Origin: DASYTH01 sp045806965
Lineage (GTDB): Bacteria > Actinomycetota > Actinomycetes > Mycobacteriales > Pseudonocardiaceae
Reading direction: 5' to 3'
Assembly (NCBI GenBank): GCA_045806965.1
Contig: JBJMIG010000003.1
Span: 119,118 to 183,117 of the forward strand
Length of the DNA stretch: 64,000 bases
Below the pieces are notes generated by a model. It did no database searches. It was not told where the DNA came from and saw only the letters and a list, made by a program, of their open reading frames with translations. Positions 34,627-42,472 of the stretch are shown in pieces. The position numbers and the translations under genes are program-made. Every line of letters starts with the position of its first letter. Positions within the stretch are counted from its first letter, which is position 1.

Positions 34627-35251
34627 GCATGATCGCGTAGGCGGACGCGGCCAGCACGGCGTTGCCGAGCACGGCCGCCTCGATCCGGACCAGCAGCCCG
34701 GAAATCCGCGGGCTCAGCCCGCAGACGGTGAACCACGACAAGCCGACCAGCGCGACCACGATCCCGCTGTGCAACACCGACACCCGCCGGGCGGTGTCAC
34801 CAGACCACAGCAGCACCCGGACGAACTCCACGAACGCGAAGCCGGCCGCCGCCGAGACCAGCCACGGCGCCGGCACCCGCAACCGGCGACGGACCACCTC
34901 GTGCCGCGGATCCTTCGACAGGTTCAGGAAAAGCGGGCCGGCGAGCAGCGCCACCGCAAGGACAACGACCTGAGGCGGGAAATCCAGCGCGCCGGCCAGC
35001 ATCAGCTCGAACAGCACTCCGATGAATGCGAAGCTCGCGATGGCCGCCGCCGTCCCGCGGCTCGACTCCCACCAGAAACCGCGCAGCACAGCGAATCCGG
35101 CGACCGCGGGCACCACGACGAGCAGGACCACCCGCAGGATCATTGGTCCGATGTTGATCGGGACCGACAGCGTGTGGTCGTGCTGCGCGGCCTGCGCGAC
35201 GCCGGTGGACAGCAACAGGTGGGCACCGGCGATACCGGCACCCACCGTCAC
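34604..35251 (-). CDS. Multi-pass membrane protein, DUF6239-like
   Basis: A 215-aa protein with about six hydrophobic helices: MTVGAGIAGAHLLLSTGVAQ, GPMILRVVLLVVVPAVAGFA, AIASFAFIGVLFELMLAGAL, VVLAVALLAGPLFLNL, VSAAAGFAFVEFVRVLLW and ISGLLVRIEAAVLGNAVLAA. It resembles the DUF6239 family annotated near actinomycete natural-product genes; I recall this by pattern only. The likely start is the GTG at 35251, 11 bp after the upstream gene. It carries an N-terminal QHDH segment. Together with the His-rich protein before it, it may form a membrane complex. Confidence 0.6.
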   Translation of the reverse strand: MTVGAGIAGAHLLLSTGVAQAAQHDHTLSVPINIGPMILRVVLLVVVPAVAGFAVLRGFWWESSRGTAAAIASFAFIGVLFELMLAGALDFPPQVVVLAVALLAGPLFLNLSKDPRHEVVRRRLRVPAPWLVSAAAGFAFVEFVRVLLWSGDTARRVSVLHSGIVVALVGLSWFTVCGLSPRISGLLVRIEAAVLGNAVLAASAYAIMLSGLTAQ

Positions 35252-35262
35252 AAGACGAAAAC

Positions 35263-35838
35263 TCAGCCGGCCAGTTCGTGGTCGTTGCGAGCGCACGTGC
35301 ACTTCATCAACTCCCGCTCCGCCTTCGAGGGCCGCAGGTGGTACACCATGGCGATCACCATGGGGATGGTCACCAACGTGTTGTAGAACAGGTGCAGCTC
35401 CACCCGGGGCACCAGCAGCTGGATGATGCTGGTGGGCGCCTTCTGTCCCCACAGGTTGTGGTGGGTCATCGCCTGGATCAGCAACAGCAGGTGCTCGAGG
35501 TGGTGCCAGACCTGAAGCCAGAGCGCCACGCTCCACCAGGTCCCGGCCCGGCCGACGAACCCCGGCCGCAGGGCGATGAGGCCGATCAGCATGACCAACG
35601 CAAAGCCGTAGTGCAGCCATTCCGACGTGACCAGCCACGGGAAGGCCAGGCCCAGCGCACCCTTCGCCCTCGGACGCGCCCAGCCAAGCCCCCAGATCTG
35701 GATGGCCTGGGTGATGTGCTCCGCCCAGTGGGCGACCACAACGAACACGAAGGCATAGAGCCCGACCTTGTGGTAGCGCTCAACCAGCGAGCCGCGTACG
35801 TCTTGGCCGGTACTGAGATCCACGCTAGCAGTCGTCAC
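35263..35838 (-). CDS. His-rich integral membrane protein
   Basis: A 191-aa protein with about five hydrophobic segments. The GTG at 35838 follows AAGGAGGG, so I prefer it to an upstream start. Histidines cluster in helices: VVVAHWAEHITQAIQ, VTSEWLHYGFALVM, LQVWHHLEHLLLLIQAMTHH, VELHLFYN and AMVYHLRP. This distribution resembles metal- or haem-ligating membrane enzymes, but no known family signature is complete. It is followed after 11 bp by the DUF6239-like gene and is downstream of the AraC gene. The locus lies at the left end of the enediyne cluster. Function unknown. Confidence 0.6.
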   Translation of the reverse strand: MTTASVDLSTGQDVRGSLVERYHKVGLYAFVFVVVAHWAEHITQAIQIWGLGWARPRAKGALGLAFPWLVTSEWLHYGFALVMLIGLIALRPGFVGRAGTWWSVALWLQVWHHLEHLLLLIQAMTHHNLWGQKAPTSIIQLLVPRVELHLFYNTLVTIPMVIAMVYHLRPSKAERELMKCTCARNDHELAG

Positions 35839-35966
35839 GCTGTCGGCCCTCCTTGAGGAAATTGCCAAGATTTAGCAGTACCACGATCGTCCGAGCAAGG
35901 CCAGGGTGCGGCCCGGTGTCCAGCCTCTCTCCGACCAGAATCCCGCGCACCTTCACCATTGCCGTG

Positions 35967-36692
35967 TTAGGACGCAATCTTGGTCAGCGCCAGCTTGGCG
36001 TCGTTCAGGGCCATCAGCACCGGCGGGTCGAGCGAGCTGACCGGGCGCAGGTAGATGTCCGCGATATGAGCCGCCACTTGCGAGTGGATCGTGATGGTGC
36101 CGTGGATTCCCACGTGCGGCACCGGACTGGTCGGCGCGTGGGCGAGCAGGTACCAGGTGCCCGGCGGCACATCGTGCAGCGTGTACGGCCCGGGCGCACG
36201 CAGCACCGTGCTCTTCACCGCGGGCGCTTCCATGATCCGACCCGGGAACAACCCGACGAAGATCAGCGTCGGGTGGCTGCCCGGCGGGGCGATGATGGTG
36301 CCCCGCACCGTGCCCATGGTCCCGGTCATGGGCGGCCGGTCGGCGGGCAGCTGCGGCGGGCTGCCGCCGAGCTGGCGGTAGGTGGTCGGCGACACCCCGA
36401 CGCTGTTGCGGAACCGGGAACTGAACGTGCCGACGCTGTTGTAGCCGACCCGATGGCTGATGTCGGCCACGGTGAGCGTGGTGGACAGGAGGAGGCGCTT
36501 GGCCTCCTCCAGCCGCATGGCCGACAGAAAACGTCCCGGCGAGACGCCGGTCACCCGCTGGAAAACTCGGGTGAAATGGAATTTGCTGAACATCGCGGAG
36601 CGGGCCAGATCGTCGATGGTCAGGCTGTCCCCGAGATTGGTTCGCATGGTGTCGATGGCGCGCTGCACGGCGCGCACGACGATCTCATCCAT
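35967..36692 (-). CDS. AraC-family regulator with C-terminal sensor-like domain
   Basis: A 241-aa protein whose first 110 residues form the AraC double helix-turn-helix (LTIDDLARSAMFSKFHFTRV; VTVADISHRVGYNSVGTFSS; FRNSVGVSPTTYRQLGG). The DNA-binding part is at the N-terminus, the reverse of most AraC proteins. The last 130 residues form a beta-rich module of unknown ligand (GTVRGTIIAPPGSHPTLIFV, VPPGTWYLLAHAP). It lies 31 bp downstream of the HxlR-SCP2 gene and upstream of the two membrane proteins, so a regulator operon controlling the cluster border is plausible. Confidence 0.83.
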   Translation of the reverse strand: MDEIVVRAVQRAIDTMRTNLGDSLTIDDLARSAMFSKFHFTRVFQRVTGVSPGRFLSAMRLEEAKRLLLSTTLTVADISHRVGYNSVGTFSSRFRNSVGVSPTTYRQLGGSPPQLPADRPPMTGTMGTVRGTIIAPPGSHPTLIFVGLFPGRIMEAPAVKSTVLRAPGPYTLHDVPPGTWYLLAHAPTSPVPHVGIHGTITIHSQVAAHIADIYLRPVSSLDPPVLMALNDAKLALTKIAS

Positions 36693-36723
36693 GGACCCGT
36701 TCCGTTCCGTACTGAGGCGGGTA

Positions 36724-37572
36724 TCAGGCGGCCTGCGCGGCGGCCGGCCGGGGCAACTGGAAGAGCTCGGTGAACCGGCTGAACAGCGCCGGATCGCCGG
36801 CCAGGCGAACGCTGCCCGCGGCCAGCGCGGCGGCCGCGGTGAGTTCGCCGCTGAGCAGCGGCTTGAGCGCGAAACCGGACTCCAGCACGAGATCCGCGTC
36901 AGGCAGCGAGCCGGTGCCGGTGTGCAGCGTGGTGCCGTCCACCCGGGCGTGCACGATCATGTCGAAGATGTGCAGCTCGAAGCCGATCCGCTCGCCGTTG
37001 GTCCGCTCCGGCCGGAACGTGGCGCGCAGCGAGGTGATCACCAGGTCCGGGGTGAAGATGTCCTCCGGCCGCGGCTCGCCGAGCAGCCGCACACCCCAGC
37101 GGCCGAGCAGGACCACCACGTCCTCGAGCTCGCGGCCGAAGTCGGTGACCGAATAAATCACGGTCCCGTCGGTCGCCGCGCCGTCAGACGCCGGCAGCTC
37201 CCGGCTGCTGATCACGCCGGTGTGCTGCAGCTCGCGCAGCCGGGAGCTCAGCACCTCGTCGGGCATCCTGGGCAGCCCGCGCAGCAGGTCGTCGAAGGTC
37301 TTGTCGGAGACGAGCAGGTCGCGCACGATCAGCGGCGCCCAGCGCTCGCCGATCACCTCCATCGCCCTGGCCAGGCCGCAGTACTGCCCGTAGGTCCGCC
37401 GGGTCATCGCCTCCAGTTCGGACACGATCGCTTCCATCTCCGGGGACTCGGTCACACCGAATACGGCTTCGTCAACGGCGAACGGTGTCGGTGCGGTCCT
37501 CAACTGATAGCGATCGCCCGCGATCGTCACGCCGTCCTCGTCGACCACCAGCTTCCACCGCGCCTCGCTCAT
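36724..37572 (-). CDS. HxlR-type regulator fused to an SCP2-like domain
   Basis: A 282-aa protein. Residues 1-50 are a variable N-terminal segment. Residues 60-170 form an HxlR winged helix (YGQYCGLARAMEVIGERWAP; DDLLRGLPRMPDEVLSSRLR). Residues 185-275 resemble an SCP2 sterol-carrier-like module (LITSLRATFRPERTNGERIG, LHTGTGSLPDADLVLES). The ATG at 37572 follows GAGGGG. Fusion of HxlR to SCP2 is a known actinobacterial arrangement. The lipid-binding fold could sense a hydrophobic product such as a polyene or enediyne intermediate. It lies next to the PKS operon. Confidence 0.8.
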   Translation of the reverse strand: MSEARWKLVVDEDGVTIAGDRYQLRTAPTPFAVDEAVFGVTESPEMEAIVSELEAMTRRTYGQYCGLARAMEVIGERWAPLIVRDLLVSDKTFDDLLRGLPRMPDEVLSSRLRELQHTGVISSRELPASDGAATDGTVIYSVTDFGRELEDVVVLLGRWGVRLLGEPRPEDIFTPDLVITSLRATFRPERTNGERIGFELHIFDMIVHARVDGTTLHTGTGSLPDADLVLESGFALKPLLSGELTAAAALAAGSVRLAGDPALFSRFTELFQLPRPAAAQAA

Positions 37573-37991
37573 CGGGTCACATCCCCTCGATTCCGGTAGA
37601 CATATCCAACGGTGCCAAAAAGCGCGGACCATTCCCAGTGAGCCGGGCACCGCGGGCAGATGAGCCAATCACGAGCCGACACACACCGTTTCATGTCCAA
37701 CTCGTGAAAACCTCATACTCGACCCGGGCACCCGCACAAATGGACGGTTGTCATCTTCCAAAATGCCGCCTTCCATTCAAGGGTGGTTACTTTTCAGCAG
37801 GTCGTGTTAACTGAATATGACCACGAGTCCATCGCCCCCTCGCGGGACGCGTTCACCAGGAACGGCCACCAGAGGCTTCCGAACGTTTGGTAAACAAGCG
37901 GACCCGCCGGCGAATGAGCGGTCGCCGCAGCGGGTCGCACGGAGCAGGGCCGGGTCCGGCGGCCCTGCTCCATCCCTTCTTGCCGCGACCG
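37573..37991. other. 419-bp gap between two minus-strand regulator/enzyme genes
   Basis: No gene is supported here. The segment 37700-37830 is visibly richer in A/T than its flanks and probably holds the promoter of the HxlR-SCP2 gene. I saw no convincing inverted repeat or hairpin. A GAGGGG ribosome-binding site abuts the ATG at 37572. Confidence 0.4.
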
Positions 37992-38720
37992 TTACCGGCC
38001 CGGCTGGCCGCCGGCCGGTTCGACCGGGTCTTCGGGTGGGGTGAACGGACCCCAGGTGAAGGCCGGCAGCCAGCGGTGCGAGTCCCGGCTCCAGCCGAGC
38101 CGGGTGATCTGCTCGTGGCTGCGCCGGCCGGCGAGCGAGCGGTAGACGTCGTAGCCGGAGGCGGTCAGCACGCCGACCGGCATCCCGACCCCGACCGTCC
38201 ACCGGGTTCCGTCGACGACCAGTTGCAGCGCCGGAAGGCCGTGCGCGGAAACGGAAGCGGAGAAACCGGCGACCAGCATCTCGAGGGCCCTCGCGAACGC
38301 CGGGTGCGCGGTCGGCAGCGGCACGCCGAGCGCGTAGCGGAGGTCCAGTTCGTGCGTGAACGAGTCCATCACCAGCAGGTTGCCGGCCCGATCGGAGAGC
38401 AGCCGTTCCACCTCGGGGCCCATCCAGTCCCACTCGCCGAGCAGGCTGACGATGTCGTTGGCGCCGGCCGGGGTGCGCCGCGCCGGCACCGATCCGGAAA
38501 GCCGGCCGATGGCGAGTGCGGCGGTCCCGGCCAGGTGGGCCAGCAGGTCGCAGATCGTCCATAGCGGACACGCCGGAACGACGTGATCCTCGGCCGGCGA
38601 GTGCTCGGTGAGCATCCTGGTCACGTTGTGCCGCACGTTGCGGTAGGCAACGGAGTTCGCCACCGGGGCGGTCTCCCCGGTCTGGTGCAGGCGCGTGTCC
38701 ATTCGAGACCCACTTGTCAC
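37992..38720 (-). CDS. Mycothiol-dependent maleylpyruvate-isomerase-like protein
   Basis: A 242-aa protein of the MDMPI/DinB-like group (VAYRNVRHNVTRMLTEHSPA; VPACPLWTICDLLAHLAGTA, the helix bearing HLxG-type metal ligands; LVMDSFTHELDLRYALGV). The GTG start at 38720 overlaps the carboxylase stop (GTGA), so it is coupled to the PKS operon. Such enzymes use mycothiol as cofactor. Enediynes are activated by thiols, so a mycothiol-linked enzyme inside the cluster could trap or detoxify reactive product; that role is inference. Confidence 0.75.
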   Translation of the reverse strand: MTSGSRMDTRLHQTGETAPVANSVAYRNVRHNVTRMLTEHSPAEDHVVPACPLWTICDLLAHLAGTAALAIGRLSGSVPARRTPAGANDIVSLLGEWDWMGPEVERLLSDRAGNLLVMDSFTHELDLRYALGVPLPTAHPAFARALEMLVAGFSASVSAHGLPALQLVVDGTRWTVGVGMPVGVLTASGYDVYRSLAGRRSHEQITRLGWSRDSHRWLPAFTWGPFTPPEDPVEPAGGQPGR

Positions 38721-40381
38721 ATCGGAGCGTTGCCGTGCTTACGCTGCGGGGCGAGGCGGCGCTTCTTGCGCAGCATGGCCAGCCCGCGCGCCACCGCGGC
38801 CCTGGTCTGGGCCGGGTCGATCACGTCGTCGACCAACCCGCGCTCCGCCGCGTACAGCGGGTGCATCAGCTGGTCGGCATACTCCTCGGTCAGCTCGGCA
38901 CGCAGCCGCGCGACATCCGGGGCCGCCGCGAGTTCCTTGCGGAACAGCACGTTCACCGCGCCCTCGGCTCCCATCACCGCGATCTCGTTCGTCGGCCAGG
39001 CGAACGACAGGTCGGTACCGACCGAACGGGAGTCCATCACGATGTAGGCGCCGCCGTACGCCTTGCGGATGATCACCTGGATCCTCGGGACCGTGGCCTC
39101 ACAGTAGGCGTACAGCAACTTCGCTCCGTGCCGGATGATCCCGTCGTACTCCTGCCCGGTGCCGGGCAGGAACCCAGGCACGTCGACAAGAGTGACCAGC
39201 GGGATGTTGAACGCGTCGCAGAACCGTACGAACCGAGCCGCCTTCTGCGCGGAATGGATGTCCAGCACTCCGGCCAGGATCAGCGGCTGGTTGCCCACGA
39301 TGCCGACCACCTCGCCGTCGATGCGGCCGAGCGCGCAGATGATGTTCCGCGCCCACAGTGCGTGCACCTCGATGAAGTCCCCGTCGTCGACCAGCTCGCT
39401 GATCACCTGGAGCATGTCGTAGGGCTGGTTGGGCTCGGCCGGAACGAGATCCGCGAGCTCCGGCAGTTCGTCGGTGGTCGCGCCCCGGGCTGGCCAGCTC
39501 GGCGCCGGCTCGAGGTTGTTCGACGGCAGCAGCGAAACCAGGTAACGCACGTCGGCCAGGCAGCTCTCCTCGTCGTCGTGCACGAAGCTGGCCACTCCGG
39601 ACCTGGTGCCGTGCACGTCGGCGCCGCCGAGATCGGCGTGGCTGACCCGTTCCCCGGTGACCGCCTCGACCACGTCCGGCCCGGTGAGGTACATCTGCGC
39701 GGTGTCGCGCACCATGAACGTGAAGTCGGTCAGCGCCGGCGAGTACGCGGCGCCGCCCGCGCACGGCCCGAGCACCACACTGATCTGCGGGATCACCCCG
39801 GATGACTCGACGTGCCGGCGGAAGATCCCGCCGTAGCCGTCGAGGGCCATCACGCCCTCCTGGATCCGGGCGCCACCGCTGTCGTTCAGCCCGATCAGCG
39901 GCGCGCCGGCCTCCTTGGCCAGATCCATCACCTTGTGGATCTTCGCCGCGTGCGCCGCGCCGAGGGAGCCGCCGAAGATGGTGAAATCCTGCGCGTAGAC
40001 GAACACCCGGCGGCCGTCGATGGTGCCCGAGCCGGCCACCACGCCGTCGGTGTACGGCTGGTTCTCGCCGATTTTCAGGCCTTTGGTCTGGTGCCGGCGG
40101 AACATGTCGACCTCGAGGAAGGAACCCTCGTCCAGCAACAGGTCCAGCCGCTCCCGCGCGGTGCGCTTACCGAGCCCGTGCTGGCGCTGCACCGCACCCT
40201 GGTTGCCGCTGTGCACCTGCTCGCGCAACCCGTCGATGTGTGCCCGCAGGCCCGGCATGGAGCGCCTGCGCGGCGCGACCCGCGGCGCGGCGCCATCCCG
40301 CTGGAGCCGGTCGACACTGGCCAGCGGCGCCCGCGCGCCGGGTTCCGGCTGGCTGCCCGGGCGAGGTTCCGCGGAGCTCAT
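38717..40381 (-). CDS. Acyl-CoA carboxylase carboxyltransferase (beta) subunit
   Basis: A 554-aa biotin-dependent carboxyltransferase of PccB/AccD type. It has GKRTARERLDLLLDEGSFLE near the N-terminus, SGGARIQEGVMALDGYGGIF (acyl-CoA site), PCAGGAAYSPALTDF (oxyanion hole), LVDVPGFLPGTGQEYDGII, and RKAYGGAYIVMDSRSVG. Both crotonase-like halves are intact. Length is slightly above the usual about 530 because of a 40-residue N-terminal extension. It makes malonyl- or methylmalonyl-CoA with an alpha/biotin subunit encoded elsewhere, and would feed malonyl-CoA to the iterative PKS. The ATG overlaps the SDR stop. Confidence 0.9.
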   Translation of the reverse strand: MSSAEPRPGSQPEPGARAPLASVDRLQRDGAAPRVAPRRRSMPGLRAHIDGLREQVHSGNQGAVQRQHGLGKRTARERLDLLLDEGSFLEVDMFRRHQTKGLKIGENQPYTDGVVAGSGTIDGRRVFVYAQDFTIFGGSLGAAHAAKIHKVMDLAKEAGAPLIGLNDSGGARIQEGVMALDGYGGIFRRHVESSGVIPQISVVLGPCAGGAAYSPALTDFTFMVRDTAQMYLTGPDVVEAVTGERVSHADLGGADVHGTRSGVASFVHDDEESCLADVRYLVSLLPSNNLEPAPSWPARGATTDELPELADLVPAEPNQPYDMLQVISELVDDGDFIEVHALWARNIICALGRIDGEVVGIVGNQPLILAGVLDIHSAQKAARFVRFCDAFNIPLVTLVDVPGFLPGTGQEYDGIIRHGAKLLYAYCEATVPRIQVIIRKAYGGAYIVMDSRSVGTDLSFAWPTNEIAVMGAEGAVNVLFRKELAAAPDVARLRAELTEEYADQLMHPLYAAERGLVDDVIDPAQTRAAVARGLAMLRKKRRLAPQRKHGNAPM

Positions 40382-41412
40382 GACCGCACCACCGCCGCCG
40401 GCCGGGCTGCCGCGCCCGCGGCCCGTGCGGAGATCTGGCCGCTGTCCGTCAGCCAGCGCACGGTGTCGGCGAACGTGTCGGCCACCGGGCGCGGCTCGAT
40501 GCCGTTCGTACTGGCACCTTCCTCCACCGTGGACGCACACGCGCAGGTGTAGATCGCGCCGTACTCCGCCGGAATCCGCCACGGCCAGACCCGCTGCAAC
40601 AGGTCGGCTAGCCAGCCGACCGGGTAGAGCGACCTGGCCGGCAGGTACATCGCGGGCAGCGCGCGGCCGGTCACCGCACGCAGCGCGCGCAGATAGTCTC
40701 TTGTGGACAGATAGCGGCCGGGGCCGAAGTGCCGGTTCGGCCCGATCTCCGGCCCGGTCAGCAGCGTGGCGTGCAACACGGCGGTGTCCCGGACGTCGCC
40801 GAGCGGGAACCCGCCGAGCGGCCAGATCGGCATCAAGCCGCGCAACGTGTTGCGCAACCGGGCGGCCTGGTCGCCGAGCTTCGGGTCGTGCGGCCCGAGC
40901 AGCGCGGGCGGGTAGGTGATCACCACCGGGGCGCCATCGGCCTGGTGCCGGCGGGCCACCTCCTCGGCGGCCGCCTTGCTGGCCAGGTATGCCTCGCGCG
41001 GCCGGCCCACCGGGGAGTCGGCGTTGATCACCCTGGCCGGGAACAGTGCCCCGACACTGGATACGTGAACGATTCGGCCGGTTCCCGCCCGGCGCGCCGC
41101 GCCGAGCACCAGGTCGGTGCCGGCCTCGTTGGTCCGCCGCATGGCGGCCCGCTGCCGGCTGTCGAAGGAGTAGACCGAGGCGGCGTGCAGCGCGGCATCG
41201 GCGCCGCGCAGCACCTGCCGCACGCTCGCCTCGTCGAGCACGTCGCCGACAACGGTCTCGATCGACCCGGTGGCAACGTCGAGCGGCGCCAGCGCCTTGT
41301 CCACGGTGGACTCGTCGCGGACCAGCAACCGGACCCGGTGGCCGGCCCGCACGATGGCCGCGACCGAATGTGCGCCGACGAAGCCGGTGCCGCCCGTAAC
41401 GCTTACCAGCAT
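40378..41412 (-). CDS. Extended SDR (NAD-dependent epimerase/dehydratase-like)
   Basis: A 344-aa extended short-chain dehydrogenase. It has the N-terminal cofactor motif TGGTGFVGAHSVAAIVRAG and YLASK (YxxxK catalytic pair) at about residue 150, with an upstream Ser in VHVSSVGALFP. It is related to dihydroflavonol-reductase-like enzymes acting on ketones or sugars. It sits between the flavin reductase (29 bp upstream) and the carboxylase (ATGA overlap), inside the PKS operon. A redox step on the enediyne core or on a sugar/peripheral moiety is likely, but the substrate is not decided by sequence. Confidence 0.83.
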   Translation of the reverse strand: MLVSVTGGTGFVGAHSVAAIVRAGHRVRLLVRDESTVDKALAPLDVATGSIETVVGDVLDEASVRQVLRGADAALHAASVYSFDSRQRAAMRRTNEAGTDLVLGAARRAGTGRIVHVSSVGALFPARVINADSPVGRPREAYLASKAAAEEVARRHQADGAPVVITYPPALLGPHDPKLGDQAARLRNTLRGLMPIWPLGGFPLGDVRDTAVLHATLLTGPEIGPNRHFGPGRYLSTRDYLRALRAVTGRALPAMYLPARSLYPVGWLADLLQRVWPWRIPAEYGAIYTCACASTVEEGASTNGIEPRPVADTFADTVRWLTDSGQISARAAGAAARPAAVVRS

Positions 41413-41441
41413 TGGTATCGTTCCTCTCCAGCGGAAATGGC

Positions 41442-42014
41442 TCAGGCGCTGCGGGCCGGCGGCAGGCCCTGCTGGAAACTGCCGTCGAAGAACAGCAGCG
41501 CCGGTCCGGACCGCGAGCCGGCGTCGAGCACGGTGCCGACGAAGATCGAGTGGTCGCCGCCGTCGTAGCTCGCGGCCAGCTCACACTCCAGCCAGCCGAG
41601 CGATCCGGTCAGCAGCGGAACACCCGTGTGCCGGCCGGTGAAGTAGTCCACCGACTGGAACCCCGCCACGCCGTCCGGCCGCTTCTTGTCGGCGAAGTAC
41701 CGCCCGACACCCTCCTGCTCGGCGCCGAGCACGGACACCCCGAAATGCCCGCCGCGCAGAATGGCGTCGTGGATGCGCGCGGTGCGCACCACGCAGGCCA
41801 GCACCAGCGGCGGTGTCAGGGACACCGAGCTGAACGCGTTGGCGGTCATGCCGTGCATGTATTCGCCGCCAACGGTGAGCACGGTGACCCCGGTGGCGAA
41901 GCGGGCCATCACGTCGCGCAACTGCGACGCGGTGACCTGGGGCTGCGCCACCGGCGGCACCACGGTCAGGTGGGGTGCGGCCGGTGGCCCGGCCGCACCG
42001 ATCTCCTCGGTCAC
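41442..42014 (-). CDS. Flavin reductase (enediyne E6-type)
   Basis: A 190-aa flavin-reductase-domain protein (LRDVMARFATGVTVLTVGGE; MTANAFSSVSLTPPLVLACV; GHFGVSVLGAEQEGVGRYFA; LECELAASYDGGDHSIFVGT). It supplies reduced FAD or FMN to two-component monooxygenases. The GTG at 42014 has GGAGGATG upstream and follows the thioesterase stop by one base. The probable partner in this window is the acyl-CoA-dehydrogenase-fold monooxygenase at 58531. Flavin reductases of this type are common next to enediyne PKS genes. Confidence 0.85.
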   Translation of the reverse strand: MTEEIGAAGPPAAPHLTVVPPVAQPQVTASQLRDVMARFATGVTVLTVGGEYMHGMTANAFSSVSLTPPLVLACVVRTARIHDAILRGGHFGVSVLGAEQEGVGRYFADKKRPDGVAGFQSVDYFTGRHTGVPLLTGSLGWLECELAASYDGGDHSIFVGTVLDAGSRSGPALLFFDGSFQQGLPPARSA

Positions 42015-42015
42015 G

Positions 42016-42471
42016 TCATCCTCCGGTCGCAGCGGCGAGCGGCACCTTGGAGTACGGCTCGAGCGCCTCGCGCAGCGCCGGGGGCACCCGTGCCGGCACT
42101 GTCTCCGTGTTCGGGCCGCGCATGCAGGCGATGCGCTGCCGGCCGCGGGCGACCAGCTGCTCCCACCCGTCCGCGGCGAGCTTCACGTAGTCGAAAGTGA
42201 ACTGGATCTGGGTCTGGGTCAGATCTTCGAGGCTCATCCGCACCGACAGGTCGTCGAACGCGGTGATCTCCGCGAAGAACTCGCACTCCGCCTTCAAGGT
42301 GAACAGCTTCAGGTCATCCCGCAGATCCTCGAGCACCTCGGGCGCCTTCTCCCGCAGGAACATCTCCCGGCAACGGCCCTGCCAGCGCAGGTAGTTCACG
42401 TAGTAGACGTTGCCGACCAGATTGGTCTCCTCGAACCCAACCGTGTGACGGATCTCGTAGTACCCGCTCAC
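42016..42471 (-). CDS. Enediyne warhead thioesterase (hotdog fold, E10/TEBC type)
   Basis: A 151-aa hotdog thioesterase (YEIRHTVGFEETNLVGNVYY; VNYLRWQGRCREMFLREKAP; ECEFFAEITAFDDLSVRMSL). The FEETNLVGNVYYVNYLRWQG segment is the 4HBT-like active site as found in enediyne thioesterases, with Glu and Asn in place of the usual Asp. It releases the polyene from the enediyne PKS carrier domain. The GTG start lies one base after the PKS stop. Presence directly downstream of the PKS is diagnostic of the warhead cassette. Confidence 0.93.
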   Translation of the reverse strand: MSGYYEIRHTVGFEETNLVGNVYYVNYLRWQGRCREMFLREKAPEVLEDLRDDLKLFTLKAECEFFAEITAFDDLSVRMSLEDLTQTQIQFTFDYVKLAADGWEQLVARGRQRIACMRGPNTETVPARVPPALREALEPYSKVPLAAATGG

Positions 42472-42472
42472 C

